From Schlegelella_A sp038231215 (GTDB lineage Bacteria; Pseudomonadota; Gammaproteobacteria; Burkholderiales; Burkholderiaceae_C), in NCBI GenBank assembly GCA_038231215.1, contig JBBRLS010000007.1, positions 41,693 through 105,692 of the forward strand: 64,000 bases of DNA. Direction: 5' to 3'. The translations under genes and the position numbers were made by a program. This document shows positions 28,834 through 37,839 of the stretch, piece after piece (the stretch's first letter is position 1; the number at the start of each line of letters is the position of its first letter). The notes under the pieces were generated by a model. The model was not told the origin of the DNA, did not search any database, and saw only the letters and a list, made by a program, of their open reading frames with translations.

Positions 28834-30380
28834 GGCGTCGCTCCGACAGGCATCGTTGTCGTTGCGGGCAGCGTGTGCGGCATCGTGCTCCAGACGCTGG
28901 TCTCGTGCAGCGCCAGCGGTGCGTCGCGTCGCGTTTCGAGCCAGAGACGCCTGAGCAGGTTTTGCGCGACCTGCAGACGATAGGCGCTGCTCGCGCGCAT
29001 GTCGCTGAGCGGCGCGAAGTCGAGGGCGAGCGCATGCTGCGCCGCGACGACGGTCGCTTCGCTCCACGAATGGCCGATGACGGCGCCCTCGGTCGCCGCA
29101 GCGCGCTTCACCGTCGCCGCCATGCCGCCGAAGGCGAATCGTGCGGTCGTGACGACGTCGCCGTCGAACGCGATCGCCAGGCCGGCGCAAAGGGCAGAAA
29201 TGTCGCAGTCGAAGCGCTTCGAGATCTTGTAGGCGCGCACTTCGGCAGGGTCGGACAGCGGCACTTCGATCGCCTGCACGAACTCGCCCGCTTCAAGCAG
29301 GTTCTTCATGTAGCCGGTATAGAAATCGGCGAGCGGAACACGGCGCTCGCGCTCGCCGCGTCGCAGCACGAGCGTGGCCGCCAACGCCATCAGCACCGGC
29401 GCCGAATCGCCGATCGGCGAGCCGTTGGCGACGTTGCCGCCCATCGTGCCGGCGTGGCGCAAGGGCACGCCGGCAAAGCGCAGCCAGACGTCGGCCAGCA
29501 TCGGCCAGCGCGCGACGAGGGCGCGCCAGCCGTCCTCCAGCGAAGCGCCGGCGCCGATCGACAGCACGCCGTCTTGCACCTCGACTCGCTTCAAGACGTC
29601 GACGCCGCCGATGAAAAGCAGCGAAGGCAGCGCACGGAACATCTTGTTGACCCACAGGCCGATGTCGGTCGAGCCGGCCAGGATGGGCGCTTCGGGATGC
29701 GCGAGTCGCTCGGCGGCAAAGGCCTCGAGCGTCTTCGGCGCGACGAACTCGGCGCCCGCGCTTTCGTAGCGGAAGGTCTCCTCCGAGCGCATCGCTTCGA
29801 GCGCGCTGCGCGCCGGTGCGGTGTCGAGGGCCGCGGCAGGCAGGTCGAACATGCGCTCGCCGGCGTCGAGGATCGGCCGGTAGCCCGTGCAGCGGCAGAG
29901 GTTGCCCGACAGCTCGTCGGCGAGCTGCTGGCGCGTCGGCCGCGTGCCGCGCGCGCCGTGGTGCTGGTAGGTGGCCCAGAGCGACATGACGAAGCCGGGC
30001 GTGCAGAAGCCGCATTGCGAGCCGTCGCAATCGACCATCGACTGCTGCACCGGATGCAGCGCGCCGCCCTGTTGCAGATCTTCGACCGTGAACAACGCCT
30101 TGCCGTCGAGCGCCGGCAGGAACTGGATGCAGGCGTTGGCCGTGGTCAGGCGCAAGCCCCCGACGACCTCGGGCGCGCCGGACTGCGAAGCCGCGGGCAA
30201 CTCGCCGACCACGACCGTGCAGGCACCGCAATCGCCTTCGTTGCAGCCTTCCTTGGTGCCGACGCAGCGCGCTTCCTCGCGCAGCCAGTCGAGCACGGTG
30301 CGCGTCGTCGACACGCCGTCGATCTCGACGACGGTGCCGCGGTGGAAAAAGCGGATCGGGCGGCTCGGCATGGCGCTCAT
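28830..30380 (-). CDS. xdhA: Xanthine dehydrogenase, FeS/FAD small subunit
   Basis: The 516-residue subunit carries the electron-transfer centres. A plant-type [2Fe-2S] domain shows CVGTKEGCNEGDCGACTVVV. A second [2Fe-2S] domain shows CGFCTPGFVMSL and GNLCRCTGYRPI. A FAD-binding domain follows with ILAGSTDIGLWVNK and RHAGTMGGNVANGSPIGDSA. Two possible starts (30380 and 30371) differ by three residues; GGAGGTT stands upstream. It is the first gene of the xdhA-xdhB-(TA)-xdhC operon. A 142-base region separates it from the divergent LysR gene, which is the likely regulator. Confidence 0.95.
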   Translation of the reverse strand: MSAMPSRPIRFFHRGTVVEIDGVSTTRTVLDWLREEARCVGTKEGCNEGDCGACTVVVGELPAASQSGAPEVVGGLRLTTANACIQFLPALDGKALFTVEDLQQGGALHPVQQSMVDCDGSQCGFCTPGFVMSLWATYQHHGARGTRPTRQQLADELSGNLCRCTGYRPILDAGERMFDLPAAALDTAPARSALEAMRSEETFRYESAGAEFVAPKTLEAFAAERLAHPEAPILAGSTDIGLWVNKMFRALPSLLFIGGVDVLKRVEVQDGVLSIGAGASLEDGWRALVARWPMLADVWLRFAGVPLRHAGTMGGNVANGSPIGDSAPVLMALAATLVLRRGERERRVPLADFYTGYMKNLLEAGEFVQAIEVPLSDPAEVRAYKISKRFDCDISALCAGLAIAFDGDVVTTARFAFGGMAATVKRAAATEGAVIGHSWSEATVVAAQHALALDFAPLSDMRASSAYRLQVAQNLLRRLWLETRRDAPLALHETSVWSTMPHTLPATTTMPVGATP

Positions 30381-30522
30381 GGATAAACCTCCGCGCGATG
30401 CGCTCCGGTATTCGCCTTGGGAACGGCCCTGCGGCTCATGGGTTCGAATGTTGCTCGGAAGTTAAACCCTGGCGTCGAGACCGATATACAACGACGGGCA
30501 TGCTGCCTATCATCGAATCAGT
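30381..30522. promoter_or_regulatory. Divergent control region between xdhA and LysR gene
   Basis: These 142 bases must contain promoters for both directions. The part nearest the LysR start is AT-richer than its surroundings (GTTAAAC near 30461, GATATACAAC near 30482). LysR-type regulators usually bind their own divergent promoter, but I cannot point to a clear T-N11-A palindrome. Confidence 0.4.
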
Positions 30523-31485
30523 ATGACGCTTGGCGCTGCATTCGGGAAGATCGAGCTTCATCTCATCCGGGTGTTGCAGACCTTGATCAGCGAACGCAGC
30601 GTCTCGCGGGCGGCCATGCGGCTGGGCAGCACCCAGCCTGCGGTGAGCGCCCAGTTGCGCCGGCTGCGCGTGCTGACCGGCGACGCGCTGCTGGTTCGCG
30701 CCGGCAACGCCATGACACCGACCGAGACGGCGATGCAATTGCTGGGCCCGGCCACGGCGCTGCTGCGCGAGGCCGACCGCCTGTTCGGCGCGCACGCCCG
30801 GCAGCGCAGCTTCGAGGCGGCGAACGCCGAGACGACCTTTCGCATTGCCGCCAGCGACTACCTCGACCCGCTGTTCCTGCCCGAGTTGGTTGCGCACGTG
30901 AAGCGGCTCGCGCCGGGCGCGCGGCTCGAGCTGCTGCCGCTGACCGGCGAGTACGACTACCCGAAGCGCCTGGCCGCCGGCGAGGTCGACCTGGTCGTCG
31001 GCAACTGGCTGCAGCCACCCGGCGAGTTGCACCTCGGCCGGCTCGTCAGCGACGAGATCGTCTGCCTGGTCGGCGACGCCTACCCGGCCGGACGCGGCCG
31101 CTGGACGGCCGAGCGCTACCTGGCGGCCGAGCACGTCGCGCCGATGCCCTTTCATGCCAATTCGCCGGGCGTCGTCGACGACCACCTGGCCTCGCTCGGC
31201 CTGGCGCGCAACGTCGTCGTCAGGAGCGCGCACTTCGGCTTGATCCCGACCATGGTCGCGCAGAGCATGCTCGTACTCACGACCGGGCGGCTGTTCTGCT
31301 CACGCTACGTCGATGCGCTGCCGGTGAAGATTCTGCGCTGCCCGATCCCGTTTCCGCCGCTCGACTACTACCAGCTCTGGCACGACGTCACGCACGCGTC
31401 GGCGCCGGCCAAGTGGTTGCGCGAGCAGGTGCGCGAGGTGGCGCGCAACCTCGCCGGGCACGGCATGTTGAGGCGGGCGGCATGA
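30523..31485 (+). CDS. LysR-type transcriptional regulator
   Basis: This 320-residue regulator has an N-terminal winged helix-turn-helix: LIRVLQTLISERSVSRAAMR, then LGSTQPAVSAQLRRLR, the typical recognition helix. The C-terminal periplasmic-binding-protein-like effector domain starts near residue 100 (FRIAASDYLDPLFLPELVAH). It lies divergent from xdhA and directly upstream of guanine deaminase (16 bases), so control of purine breakdown genes on both sides is the simplest idea. The inducing ligand might be a purine or urate; this is inference. The ATG at 30523 gives a normal N-terminus. Confidence 0.9.
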   Translation: MTLGAAFGKIELHLIRVLQTLISERSVSRAAMRLGSTQPAVSAQLRRLRVLTGDALLVRAGNAMTPTETAMQLLGPATALLREADRLFGAHARQRSFEAANAETTFRIAASDYLDPLFLPELVAHVKRLAPGARLELLPLTGEYDYPKRLAAGEVDLVVGNWLQPPGELHLGRLVSDEIVCLVGDAYPAGRGRWTAERYLAAEHVAPMPFHANSPGVVDDHLASLGLARNVVVRSAHFGLIPTMVAQSMLVLTTGRLFCSRYVDALPVKILRCPIPFPPLDYYQLWHDVTHASAPAKWLREQVREVARNLAGHGMLRRAA

Positions 31486-31501
31486 GTCGGCCGGTGCGCC
31501 A

Positions 31502-32860
31502 ATGAGCGGCGCCGCAAAGCTCGCCATCCGTGGCGACCTGCTCGACTTCACCGCCGCGCCGGCCTGGGGCGAGACCGAGTCCGCGTCGGTGCGCTATCGG
31601 CCCGACCACTGGCTGCTCGTCGAAGGCGGCCGCATCGTCGGCACGCAGACCGAAGCGCCGGGCGACGACTGGCAGCGTCACGACCACGCCGGCCGCCTGA
31701 TCCTGCCCGGCTTCATCGACACGCACGTACACAGCCCGCAGATCGACGTCATCGCGAGCTATGGCACCGAGCTGCTGGACTGGCTCACCACGCACACCTT
31801 TCCGGCCGAGGCCCGTCACGCCGACACGGCGCACACCGAAGCGACGGCGGCGCTCTTCCTCGACGCGCTGCTCGCCCACGGCACGACCGCGGCGGTGGTC
31901 TTTCCGACCGTGCACAAAGCCTCGGTGAGCGCGCTATTCGCGGCGGCCGAGTCGCGCGGCATGCGCGTCATCGCCGGCAAGGTGCTGATGGACCGCAACG
32001 CGCCCGAGAACCTGCGCGACGACCTGGTCGATGGCGCTCGAGACATGGATGAGCTGATCGCCCGCTGGCACGGCCGCGCCCGCCTCGCCTATGCCGTGAC
32101 GGTGCGCTTCGCCGCCACCAGCTCGCCCGATCAACTGGCGCTGGCCGGGCACCTGTGCGCGGCCGATCGCAGCCTCTACATGCAGACGCACCTCGCCGAG
32201 AACCGCGCCGAGGTGCGCTGGATCAAGGAGCTGTTCCCCGAAGCACGCAGCTACCTCGACGTCTACGCGCAAGCCGGCCTGCTCAACGCGAAGAGCGTCT
32301 TCGCGCACGGCATCTGGCTCGACGATGCCGACCGTGCCGCGCTCGCTGCGGCCGGCGCGCAGATCGCCCATTCGCCGTCGTCGAACCTGTTCCTCGGCAG
32401 CGGCCTGTTCGGCTGGCGCGCCGCCGAGGCGGCCGGCGTGAAGGTGAGCCTCGCCAGCGACGTCGGCGGCGGCACGAGCTTGTCGATGCTGCGCACCATG
32501 GCCGACGCCTACAAGATCCAGGCGCTCGCCGGCGAGCGCCTGACGGCGTGGAAGGCGCTGCACGCGGCGACGCGCGGCGCGGCCGAGGCGCTGGGGCTGG
32601 CCGACGAGATCGGATCGTTCGAGACCGGCACCTTGGCCGACGTCTGTGTCTGGGATCGCGCGGTCGGCCCCGTCGCCCTGCGCCGCGACGAGGTGGCCCG
32701 CACATTGCATGAGCGCGTCTTCGCGTGGATGACGCTGGCCGACGAGCGCAACCTCGTCGAAACTTTCGTTGCTGGCGTGTCGCTCTATCGCCGGCACCCT
32801 GTCATCCTGAGCGGAGCCAAGGATCCCAGCGTCCGAGATCCTTCACTGCGTTCAGGATGA
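31502..32860 (+). CDS. guaD: Guanine deaminase
   Basis: This 452-residue zinc amidohydrolase deaminates guanine to xanthine, feeding xanthine dehydrogenase. Diagnostic segments are LPGFIDTHVHSPQIDVIASYG, THLAENRAEVRWIKELFPEA (metal His), KSVFAHGIWLDD (His), AHSPSSNLFLGSG and SLASDVGGGTSLSMLRTMAD (Asp). The last 20 or so residues, after YRRHP, are encoded by repeat copy B (VILSGAKDPS, then SLRSG and stop). The native stop was therefore replaced by the one in the repeat, and the tail is not part of the enzyme fold. The LysR gene is 16 bases upstream. Confidence 0.95.
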   Translation: MSGAAKLAIRGDLLDFTAAPAWGETESASVRYRPDHWLLVEGGRIVGTQTEAPGDDWQRHDHAGRLILPGFIDTHVHSPQIDVIASYGTELLDWLTTHTFPAEARHADTAHTEATAALFLDALLAHGTTAAVVFPTVHKASVSALFAAAESRGMRVIAGKVLMDRNAPENLRDDLVDGARDMDELIARWHGRARLAYAVTVRFAATSSPDQLALAGHLCAADRSLYMQTHLAENRAEVRWIKELFPEARSYLDVYAQAGLLNAKSVFAHGIWLDDADRAALAAAGAQIAHSPSSNLFLGSGLFGWRAAEAAGVKVSLASDVGGGTSLSMLRTMADAYKIQALAGERLTAWKALHAATRGAAEALGLADEIGSFETGTLADVCVWDRAVGPVALRRDEVARTLHERVFAWMTLADERNLVETFVAGVSLYRRHPVILSGAKDPSVRDPSLRSG

Positions 32861-32862
32861 CA
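32800..32862. repeat. Dispersed palindromic repeat, copy B
   Basis: The left arm at 32800-32825 (TGTCATCCTGAGCGGAGCCA then AGGATC) and the right arm at 32837-32862 form an imperfect palindrome around an 11-base loop. It overlaps the 3' end of guaD, supplying its stop codon, and ends 18 bases before the ABC ATPase start. Confidence 0.88.
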
Positions 32863-32880
32863 TCCTCAGGATCCGACTCC

Positions 32881-34392
32881 ATGCTTCGACTCGAGCTCGT
32901 CGGCATCAGCAAGCAGTACCCGGCCGTGAAGGCGAACGACCGGGTCGATCTGCGCGTCGCGCCCGGCGAGATCCACGCCGTGCTCGGCGAGAACGGCGCC
33001 GGCAAGTCGACGTTGATGAAGATCATCTACGGCGCCGTCCGGCCCGACGAAGGCGAGATCCGCTGGAACGGCGAGGCGGTGCAGATTGCTTCGCCGGCGG
33101 CGGCGCGCGTGTTGGGCATCAGCATGGTCTACCAGCACTTCAGCCTGTTCGACACGCTCACGGCGGCGGAGAACGTCTGGCTCGGCCTCGACAAGTTGCT
33201 CACCCTCGCCGAAGTGACTTCGCGCATCACGCAGGTGGCCAAGGTCTACGGGCTCGACGTCGAGCCGCTGCGGCCGGTGCATACGCTCTCGGTCGGCGAG
33301 CGGCAGCGCGTCGAGATCGTGCGCGCGCTGATGACCAACCCCAAGCTGCTCATCCTCGACGAGCCGACCTCCGTGCTCACACCGCAGGCGGTCGAGACCT
33401 TGTTCGTCACCTTGCGCAAGCTCGCGAGCGAAGGCTGCTCGATCCTCTACATCTCGCACAAGCTCGACGAGATCCGCGCGCTTTGCCACCACTGCACGGT
33501 GCTGCGCGGCGGCAAGGTCACGGGCGAGGTCGACCCGACGAAGGAGACCAACGCCAGCCTGTCGCGCCTCATGATCGGCGCCGAGCCGCCGCAACTGCAG
33601 CACCGCGAGGCGCGCGCCGGCGGCGTCGTGCTCGAGGTGCGCGGTCTGTCTCTCGCCAAGGAAGATCCCTTCGGCACGACGCTCGACACGATCTCGTTCG
33701 ACGTGCGCGCCGGCGAGGTCGTTGGCATCGCCGGCGTTTCGGGCAATGGCCAGCAGGAGCTGATGCGCGCGCTTTCGGGCGAGGACGTGCGTGCACCCAG
33801 GGGAACGATCCGCCTCTTCGACCGCGACATCGCGCGCGAGCGGCCGAGCCGCAGGCGGCGCCAGGGGCTGCACTTCGTTCCCGAGGAGCGGCTCGGCCGC
33901 GGCGCCGTGCCCACGCTCTCGCTCGCGCAGAACACGCTGCTGACGCGAACGCGCGCGGTCGGTCCGGGGGGCTGGATCCGCGTCGGCGACGTCACCGCGC
34001 TCGCCGATGCCCTGATCCGCCGCTTCTTCGTCAAGGCGGGCGGTCCGGGCTCGGCGGCGAAGAGCCTCTCGGGCGGCAACCTGCAGAAGTTCATCGTCGG
34101 CCGCGAGATCGACGCCGAGCCCAAGCTGCTCATCGTCTCGCAGCCGACCTGGGGCGTCGACGTCGGCGCCGCGGCGCAGATCCGCGGCGAGTTGCTCGCC
34201 CTGCGCGACAACGGCTGCGCCCTGCTCGTCGTCAGCGAAGAGCTCGACGAGTTGTTCGAGATCTGCGACCGGCTCGTCGTCATCGCCCAGGGCCGCGTCT
34301 CGCCGAGCGTGAAGACGAGCGAGGCGTCGACCCTGATGATCGGCGAGTGGATGAGCGGTCTCTGGGGGAGGCCCGTCCATGCTGCGGCTTGA
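32881..34392 (+). CDS. Nucleoside/purine ABC transporter, duplicated ATPase
   Basis: This 503-residue protein has two fused ATP-binding domains, as in sugar and nucleoside importers (RbsA/NupA type). Domain 1 has Walker A GENGAGKSTLMK, signature LSVGERQRVEI and Walker B LLILDEPTSVLTP. Domain 2 is degenerate in Walker A (GVSGNGQQELM), has signature LSGGNLQKFIVGRE and an altered Walker B (LLIVSQPTWGVD), the usual asymmetry of the family. With the two permeases and BMP protein downstream it forms an importer whose substrate is predicted to be purine bases or nucleosides, from homology and from the flanking guanine and adenine deaminases. Confidence 0.93.
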   Translation: MLRLELVGISKQYPAVKANDRVDLRVAPGEIHAVLGENGAGKSTLMKIIYGAVRPDEGEIRWNGEAVQIASPAAARVLGISMVYQHFSLFDTLTAAENVWLGLDKLLTLAEVTSRITQVAKVYGLDVEPLRPVHTLSVGERQRVEIVRALMTNPKLLILDEPTSVLTPQAVETLFVTLRKLASEGCSILYISHKLDEIRALCHHCTVLRGGKVTGEVDPTKETNASLSRLMIGAEPPQLQHREARAGGVVLEVRGLSLAKEDPFGTTLDTISFDVRAGEVVGIAGVSGNGQQELMRALSGEDVRAPRGTIRLFDRDIARERPSRRRRQGLHFVPEERLGRGAVPTLSLAQNTLLTRTRAVGPGGWIRVGDVTALADALIRRFFVKAGGPGSAAKSLSGGNLQKFIVGREIDAEPKLLIVSQPTWGVDVGAAAQIRGELLALRDNGCALLVVSEELDELFEICDRLVVIAQGRVSPSVKTSEASTLMIGEWMSGLWGRPVHAAA

Positions 34393-35539
34393 AGCGCGCG
34401 CCGAGCCGTCGCGGGCGATGTCGATCGCCTCGCCGCTGATCGCGCTCGCCATCACGGTCGTCATCGGCACCTGCCTCTTCCTGCTTCTCGGCAAGGACCC
34501 GCTGCGCGGGCTCGCCGTCTTCTTCGTCGAGCCCGTGAAGAGCGTCTATGCGCTCACCGAGCTGGCGATGAAGGCGACGCCGCTGCTCATCATCGCGCTC
34601 GGGCTTTCGGTGTGCTTTCGTTCGAACGTCTGGAACATCGGCGCCGAAGGCCAGTTCATCGTCGGCGCGATCGCCGCGAGCGGCGTCGCCATGATGGCGA
34701 CCAAGGACACCGGCGCCTGGTTCTTCCTGCCGGTGCTCGCCGGTGGCGTGCTCGGCGGCATGCTCTGGGCGGGAATCGTCGCCTTCCTGCGCGACCGCTT
34801 CAACGCCAACGAGATCCTCGTCAGCCTGATGCTCGTCTACGTCGCCGAGCAGCTTCTCAACTACTTCGTCTACGGGCCGTGGAAGGACCCGGCCGGCTAC
34901 AACTTTCCGCAGACGATCACCTTCCTGAAGTCGACGCAGGTGCCGCGGCTCTTCACCGGTTATCGCGTCAACGTCGGCGCGATCGGCGCGCTGCTCGCGG
35001 TCGCGGCGTTCTGGATCCTGCTCTTTCGCACCTACGCCGGATTCCAGCTCCAGGTCGGCGGGCTCGCGCCGGCGGCGGCGCGTTACGCGGGCTTCTCGTC
35101 GCGCAGCGCGCTGTGGACGGCGCTGCTGCTCTCGGGCGGCATGGCCGGGCTCGCCGGCGGGCTCGAGGTGGCCGGTCCGCTCGGCCAGCTCACGCCGCAC
35201 GTTCCCGCCGGCTACGGCTTCGCGGCGATCATCGTTGCCTTCGTCGGCCGGCTGCATCCGGTCGGCATCGTCTTCTCGGCGATCCTGATGAGCATGTTCT
35301 ATATCGGCGGCGAGCTGGCGCAGTCGCGCCTCGGCCTGCCGAAGTCCCTGACCGGCGTGTTCCAGGGGCTGCTGCTTTTCACGCTGCTCGCCTGCGACAC
35401 GCTGATCGCCTATCGCATCCGCTGGAAGCCGGCGCGCGGTGCGGCGCCGGCCGCACCGGCTGCGATGGCGAAGCTCGACGATGCGCCGCTCAATCCCGTT
35501 ATCGGGACGACCAACCTGCCGGCGCGGGAGGGCGCGTGA
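34379..35539 (+). CDS. Nucleoside/purine ABC transporter permease 1
   Basis: This 386-residue inner-membrane permease of the BPD_transp_2 family (NupP/YufP-like) has about nine to ten helices. It carries the family segment PLLIIALGLSVCFRSNVWNI, then GAEGQFIVGAIAAS, plus FNANEILVSLMLVYVAEQLL and GGMAGLAGGLEVAGPLGQL. The gene overlaps the ATPase gene by 14 bases. Its stop overlaps the next permease start (TGATG), showing tight translational coupling. A hydrophilic C-terminal tail of about 40 residues, rich in Ala/Pro, extends beyond the last helix. Confidence 0.92.
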   Translation: MLRLEARAEPSRAMSIASPLIALAITVVIGTCLFLLLGKDPLRGLAVFFVEPVKSVYALTELAMKATPLLIIALGLSVCFRSNVWNIGAEGQFIVGAIAASGVAMMATKDTGAWFFLPVLAGGVLGGMLWAGIVAFLRDRFNANEILVSLMLVYVAEQLLNYFVYGPWKDPAGYNFPQTITFLKSTQVPRLFTGYRVNVGAIGALLAVAAFWILLFRTYAGFQLQVGGLAPAAARYAGFSSRSALWTALLLSGGMAGLAGGLEVAGPLGQLTPHVPAGYGFAAIIVAFVGRLHPVGIVFSAILMSMFYIGGELAQSRLGLPKSLTGVFQGLLLFTLLACDTLIAYRIRWKPARGAAPAAPAAMAKLDDAPLNPVIGTTNLPAREGA

Positions 35540-36456
35540 TGGACCAGATCGCCTTGCTCATCGCCGCCACGCTCAACTCGGGCACGGTGCTCGCGTTCGC
35601 CGCGCTCGGCCTGCTCATCAACGAGCGCGCCGGCATCGTCAACCTCGGCGCCGAGGGGATGATGCTGGTCGCCGCCGTCGCCGGCTTCGCCATCGCCGTG
35701 CACACCGGCAACGAGTGGCTGGCGTTCGGCGCGGGCGCGGTCGCCGGCGCGGTGCTTGCCGCGGCATTCGGCGTGCTCGTCATCTGGCTCAACACCAACC
35801 AGTACGCGACGGGGCTCGCGCTCAGCCTCTTCGGCACAGGCTTCTCGGCCTTTGCCGGCATCCGCTACACGCAGGAAAAGCTCGGCGAGCGGGCGAACTT
35901 CGAGATTCCGGGGCTCGCCGATCTGCCCTTCGTCGGCCCCGCCTTCTTTCGCCAGCACCCGATGGTCTACATCGCCATTGCGCTGACCGTCGCCATCGCC
36001 TGGTTTCTCTATCGCTCGCGTGCCGGCCTGGTGCTGCGCGCGGTCGGCGAGTCGCCCGAATCGGCGCACGCCCTCGGCTATCCGGTGCGCCGCATCCGCC
36101 TGCTCGCCGTGATCGTCGGGGGCGCGCTGTGCGGCGTCGCCGGCGCCTACATCTCAGTCGTCTACACCCACCTCTGGGTCGAGGGAATGATCGCCGGCAA
36201 GGGTTGGATCGCCCTGGCTCTCACGACCTTTGCGACCTGGCGACCGGCACGCGTGCTGCTCGGCGCCTATCTGTTCGGCGGCGTGACGATGCTGCAGTTC
36301 CAGCTCCAGGGCGAGGGCGTGCAGATCTCGAGCCAGTTCCTCACCATGCTGCCTTACCTCGCGACCATCCTCGTGCTCGTCCTCATCTCGCGCAACGCCG
36401 CGTTCATCCGCGTCAACATGCCGGCGTCGATCGGGAAACCGTTCTTCCCCGGCTGA
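35539..36456 (+). CDS. Nucleoside/purine ABC transporter permease 2
   Basis: This 305-residue second permease (NupQ/YufQ-like) shows VLAFAALGLLINERAGIVNL then GAEGMMLVAAVAGF, TNQYATGLALSLFGTGFSAF, and ESPESAHALGYPVRRIR, the typical cytoplasmic coupling loop. About nine helices. It begins at ATG 35539 overlapping the previous stop by one base. It pairs with permease 1 to form the channel driven by the fused ATPase. Confidence 0.92.
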   Translation: MDQIALLIAATLNSGTVLAFAALGLLINERAGIVNLGAEGMMLVAAVAGFAIAVHTGNEWLAFGAGAVAGAVLAAAFGVLVIWLNTNQYATGLALSLFGTGFSAFAGIRYTQEKLGERANFEIPGLADLPFVGPAFFRQHPMVYIAIALTVAIAWFLYRSRAGLVLRAVGESPESAHALGYPVRRIRLLAVIVGGALCGVAGAYISVVYTHLWVEGMIAGKGWIALALTTFATWRPARVLLGAYLFGGVTMLQFQLQGEGVQISSQFLTMLPYLATILVLVLISRNAAFIRVNMPASIGKPFFPG

Positions 36457-36514
36457 TAATCGCGGCTTCGCACGGGGCGGAGCCGTCTTCTTCACATCCA
36501 CAGGGAGCTCTCAC

Positions 36515-37741
36515 ATGACTCGACTCACCAAACGATCGTTGTTCCGGGTCGCCGGCTGCGGCGCGCTCGTCGCGCTCGGCCTCGCCGGCTGCAGCAAGCA
36601 GGAGAGCACCACCACGACGTCGGCGCCGGCCGGCACGACGACCACGACGACGACCACCACCACGACCAGCGGGATGGCCTCGGGCGCCTCGGCGACGATG
36701 GCGGCGCCAGCCACCGCGGCGAGCGGCCCGCTCAAGATCGCCTTCGCCTACGTCGGCCCGGTCGGCGACGGCGGCTGGACCTTCGCGCACGACAACGCTC
36801 GCAAGGCGCTCGAGAAGGAGCTCGGCGACAAGATCTCGACCTCCTTCGTCGAGAAGGTGCCCGAGGCCGCCGACGCCGAGCGCGTGTTCCGCGACATGGC
36901 GAGCCAGGGCAACACGCTGATCTTCGGCACGACCTTCGGCTACATGGAGCCGATGCTGAAAGTCGCGACCGACCTCAAGGACGTGAAGTTCGAGCACGCC
37001 ACCGGCTACAAGACGGCCGGCAACATGAGCGTCTACGACAGCCGCACCTATGAAGGCGCCTACATGGCCGGCGTCATCGCCGGCGGCATGACGAAGACGA
37101 ACACGCTCGGCGTCGTCGGCTCGATCCCGATTCCCGAGGTGATCCGCAACATCAACAGCTTCACGATGGGCGCGCAGTCGGTCAACCCGAACATCAAGAC
37201 CAAGGTCGTCTGGGTCAACGAGTGGTTCAACCCGCCGAAGGAGACCGAGGCCGCGCAGTCGCTCATCAACGGCGGGGCCGACGTGCTGATGCAGAACACC
37301 GATTCGTCGGCCGTGCTGCAAACCGCCGGCAAGGCCGGCAAGTACGCTTTCGGCTGGGACAGCGACATGTCCGCCTACGCGCCGAACGCGCACCTCGCCT
37401 CGGCGGTCATCAACTGGGCGCCGTACTACATCAAGACCACCAAGGACGCGCTCGCCGGCACGTGGAAGGGCGACCAGCATTCGTGGTGGGGCGTCAAGGA
37501 AGGCGCGATCGACATCGTCTCCATCTCCGACAAGGTGCCGGCCGACATCAAGGCCAAGCTCGACACGGTGAAGGCCGGCCTGAAGGACGGCAGCTTCGTC
37601 ATCTGGAAGGGCCCGATCACGAGCAACGACGGCAAGGAAGTGGTCGCCGCGGGAACGAACGCCGATGACAAGTTCATGGGCGGCATCAACTTCTTCGTCA
37701 AGGGCGTCGAAGGCAAGGTCCCGGGCAGCGACAAGAAGTGA
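36515..37741 (+). CDS. BMP-family substrate-binding lipoprotein
   Basis: This 408-residue periplasmic binding protein of the ABC importer has a lipoprotein signal peptide with LGLAGC (Cys26). It is followed by an unusual Thr-rich spacer (about residues 32-52, mostly Thr) and an Ala/Ser/Thr linker up to residue 70. The BMP fold then begins: KIAFAYVGPVGDGGWTFAHD, TLIFGTTFGYMEPM, YEGAYMAGVIAGGM, VVGSIPIPEVIRNINSF, GADVLMQNTDSSAVLQ and FGWDSDMSAYAPNAHL. Related proteins bind nucleosides or purines. It follows the permeases by 58 bases, and the half repeat (copy C) lies 19 bases after its stop. Confidence 0.93.
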   Translation: MTRLTKRSLFRVAGCGALVALGLAGCSKQESTTTTSAPAGTTTTTTTTTTTSGMASGASATMAAPATAASGPLKIAFAYVGPVGDGGWTFAHDNARKALEKELGDKISTSFVEKVPEAADAERVFRDMASQGNTLIFGTTFGYMEPMLKVATDLKDVKFEHATGYKTAGNMSVYDSRTYEGAYMAGVIAGGMTKTNTLGVVGSIPIPEVIRNINSFTMGAQSVNPNIKTKVVWVNEWFNPPKETEAAQSLINGGADVLMQNTDSSAVLQTAGKAGKYAFGWDSDMSAYAPNAHLASAVINWAPYYIKTTKDALAGTWKGDQHSWWGVKEGAIDIVSISDKVPADIKAKLDTVKAGLKDGSFVIWKGPITSNDGKEVVAAGTNADDKFMGGINFFVKGVEGKVPGSDKK

Positions 37742-37760
37742 CCTGTTCGCGAGCGCCCAG

Positions 37761-37786
37761 GTCATCCTGAGCGAAGCGAAGGACCT
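37761..37786 (+). repeat. Dispersed repeat, half copy C
   Basis: GTCATCCTGAGCGAAGCGAA followed by GGACCT matches the left arm of copies A and B, but no right arm follows. The unit is flanked by CAGGTC (37758-37763) and GACCTG (37782-37787), giving it its own short inverted ends. It lies between the BMP protein gene and the adenine deaminase gene. Confidence 0.8.
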
Positions 37787-37839
37787 GTCTGTCGACGAAC
37801 AGAGACTTCGGCACGGTCTCGCGCGAGCGGCTCTTCGAG

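Noticed and set aside
30381..30522. Purine riboswitch upstream of xdhA or LysR
   Set aside because: No conserved three-way-junction core sequence is visible in either direction; a LysR-controlled divergent promoter is simpler.
33690..34200. Degenerate Walker motifs in the second half of the ABC ATPase
   Set aside because: This asymmetry is typical of fused sugar/nucleoside importer ATPases and does not indicate a broken gene.
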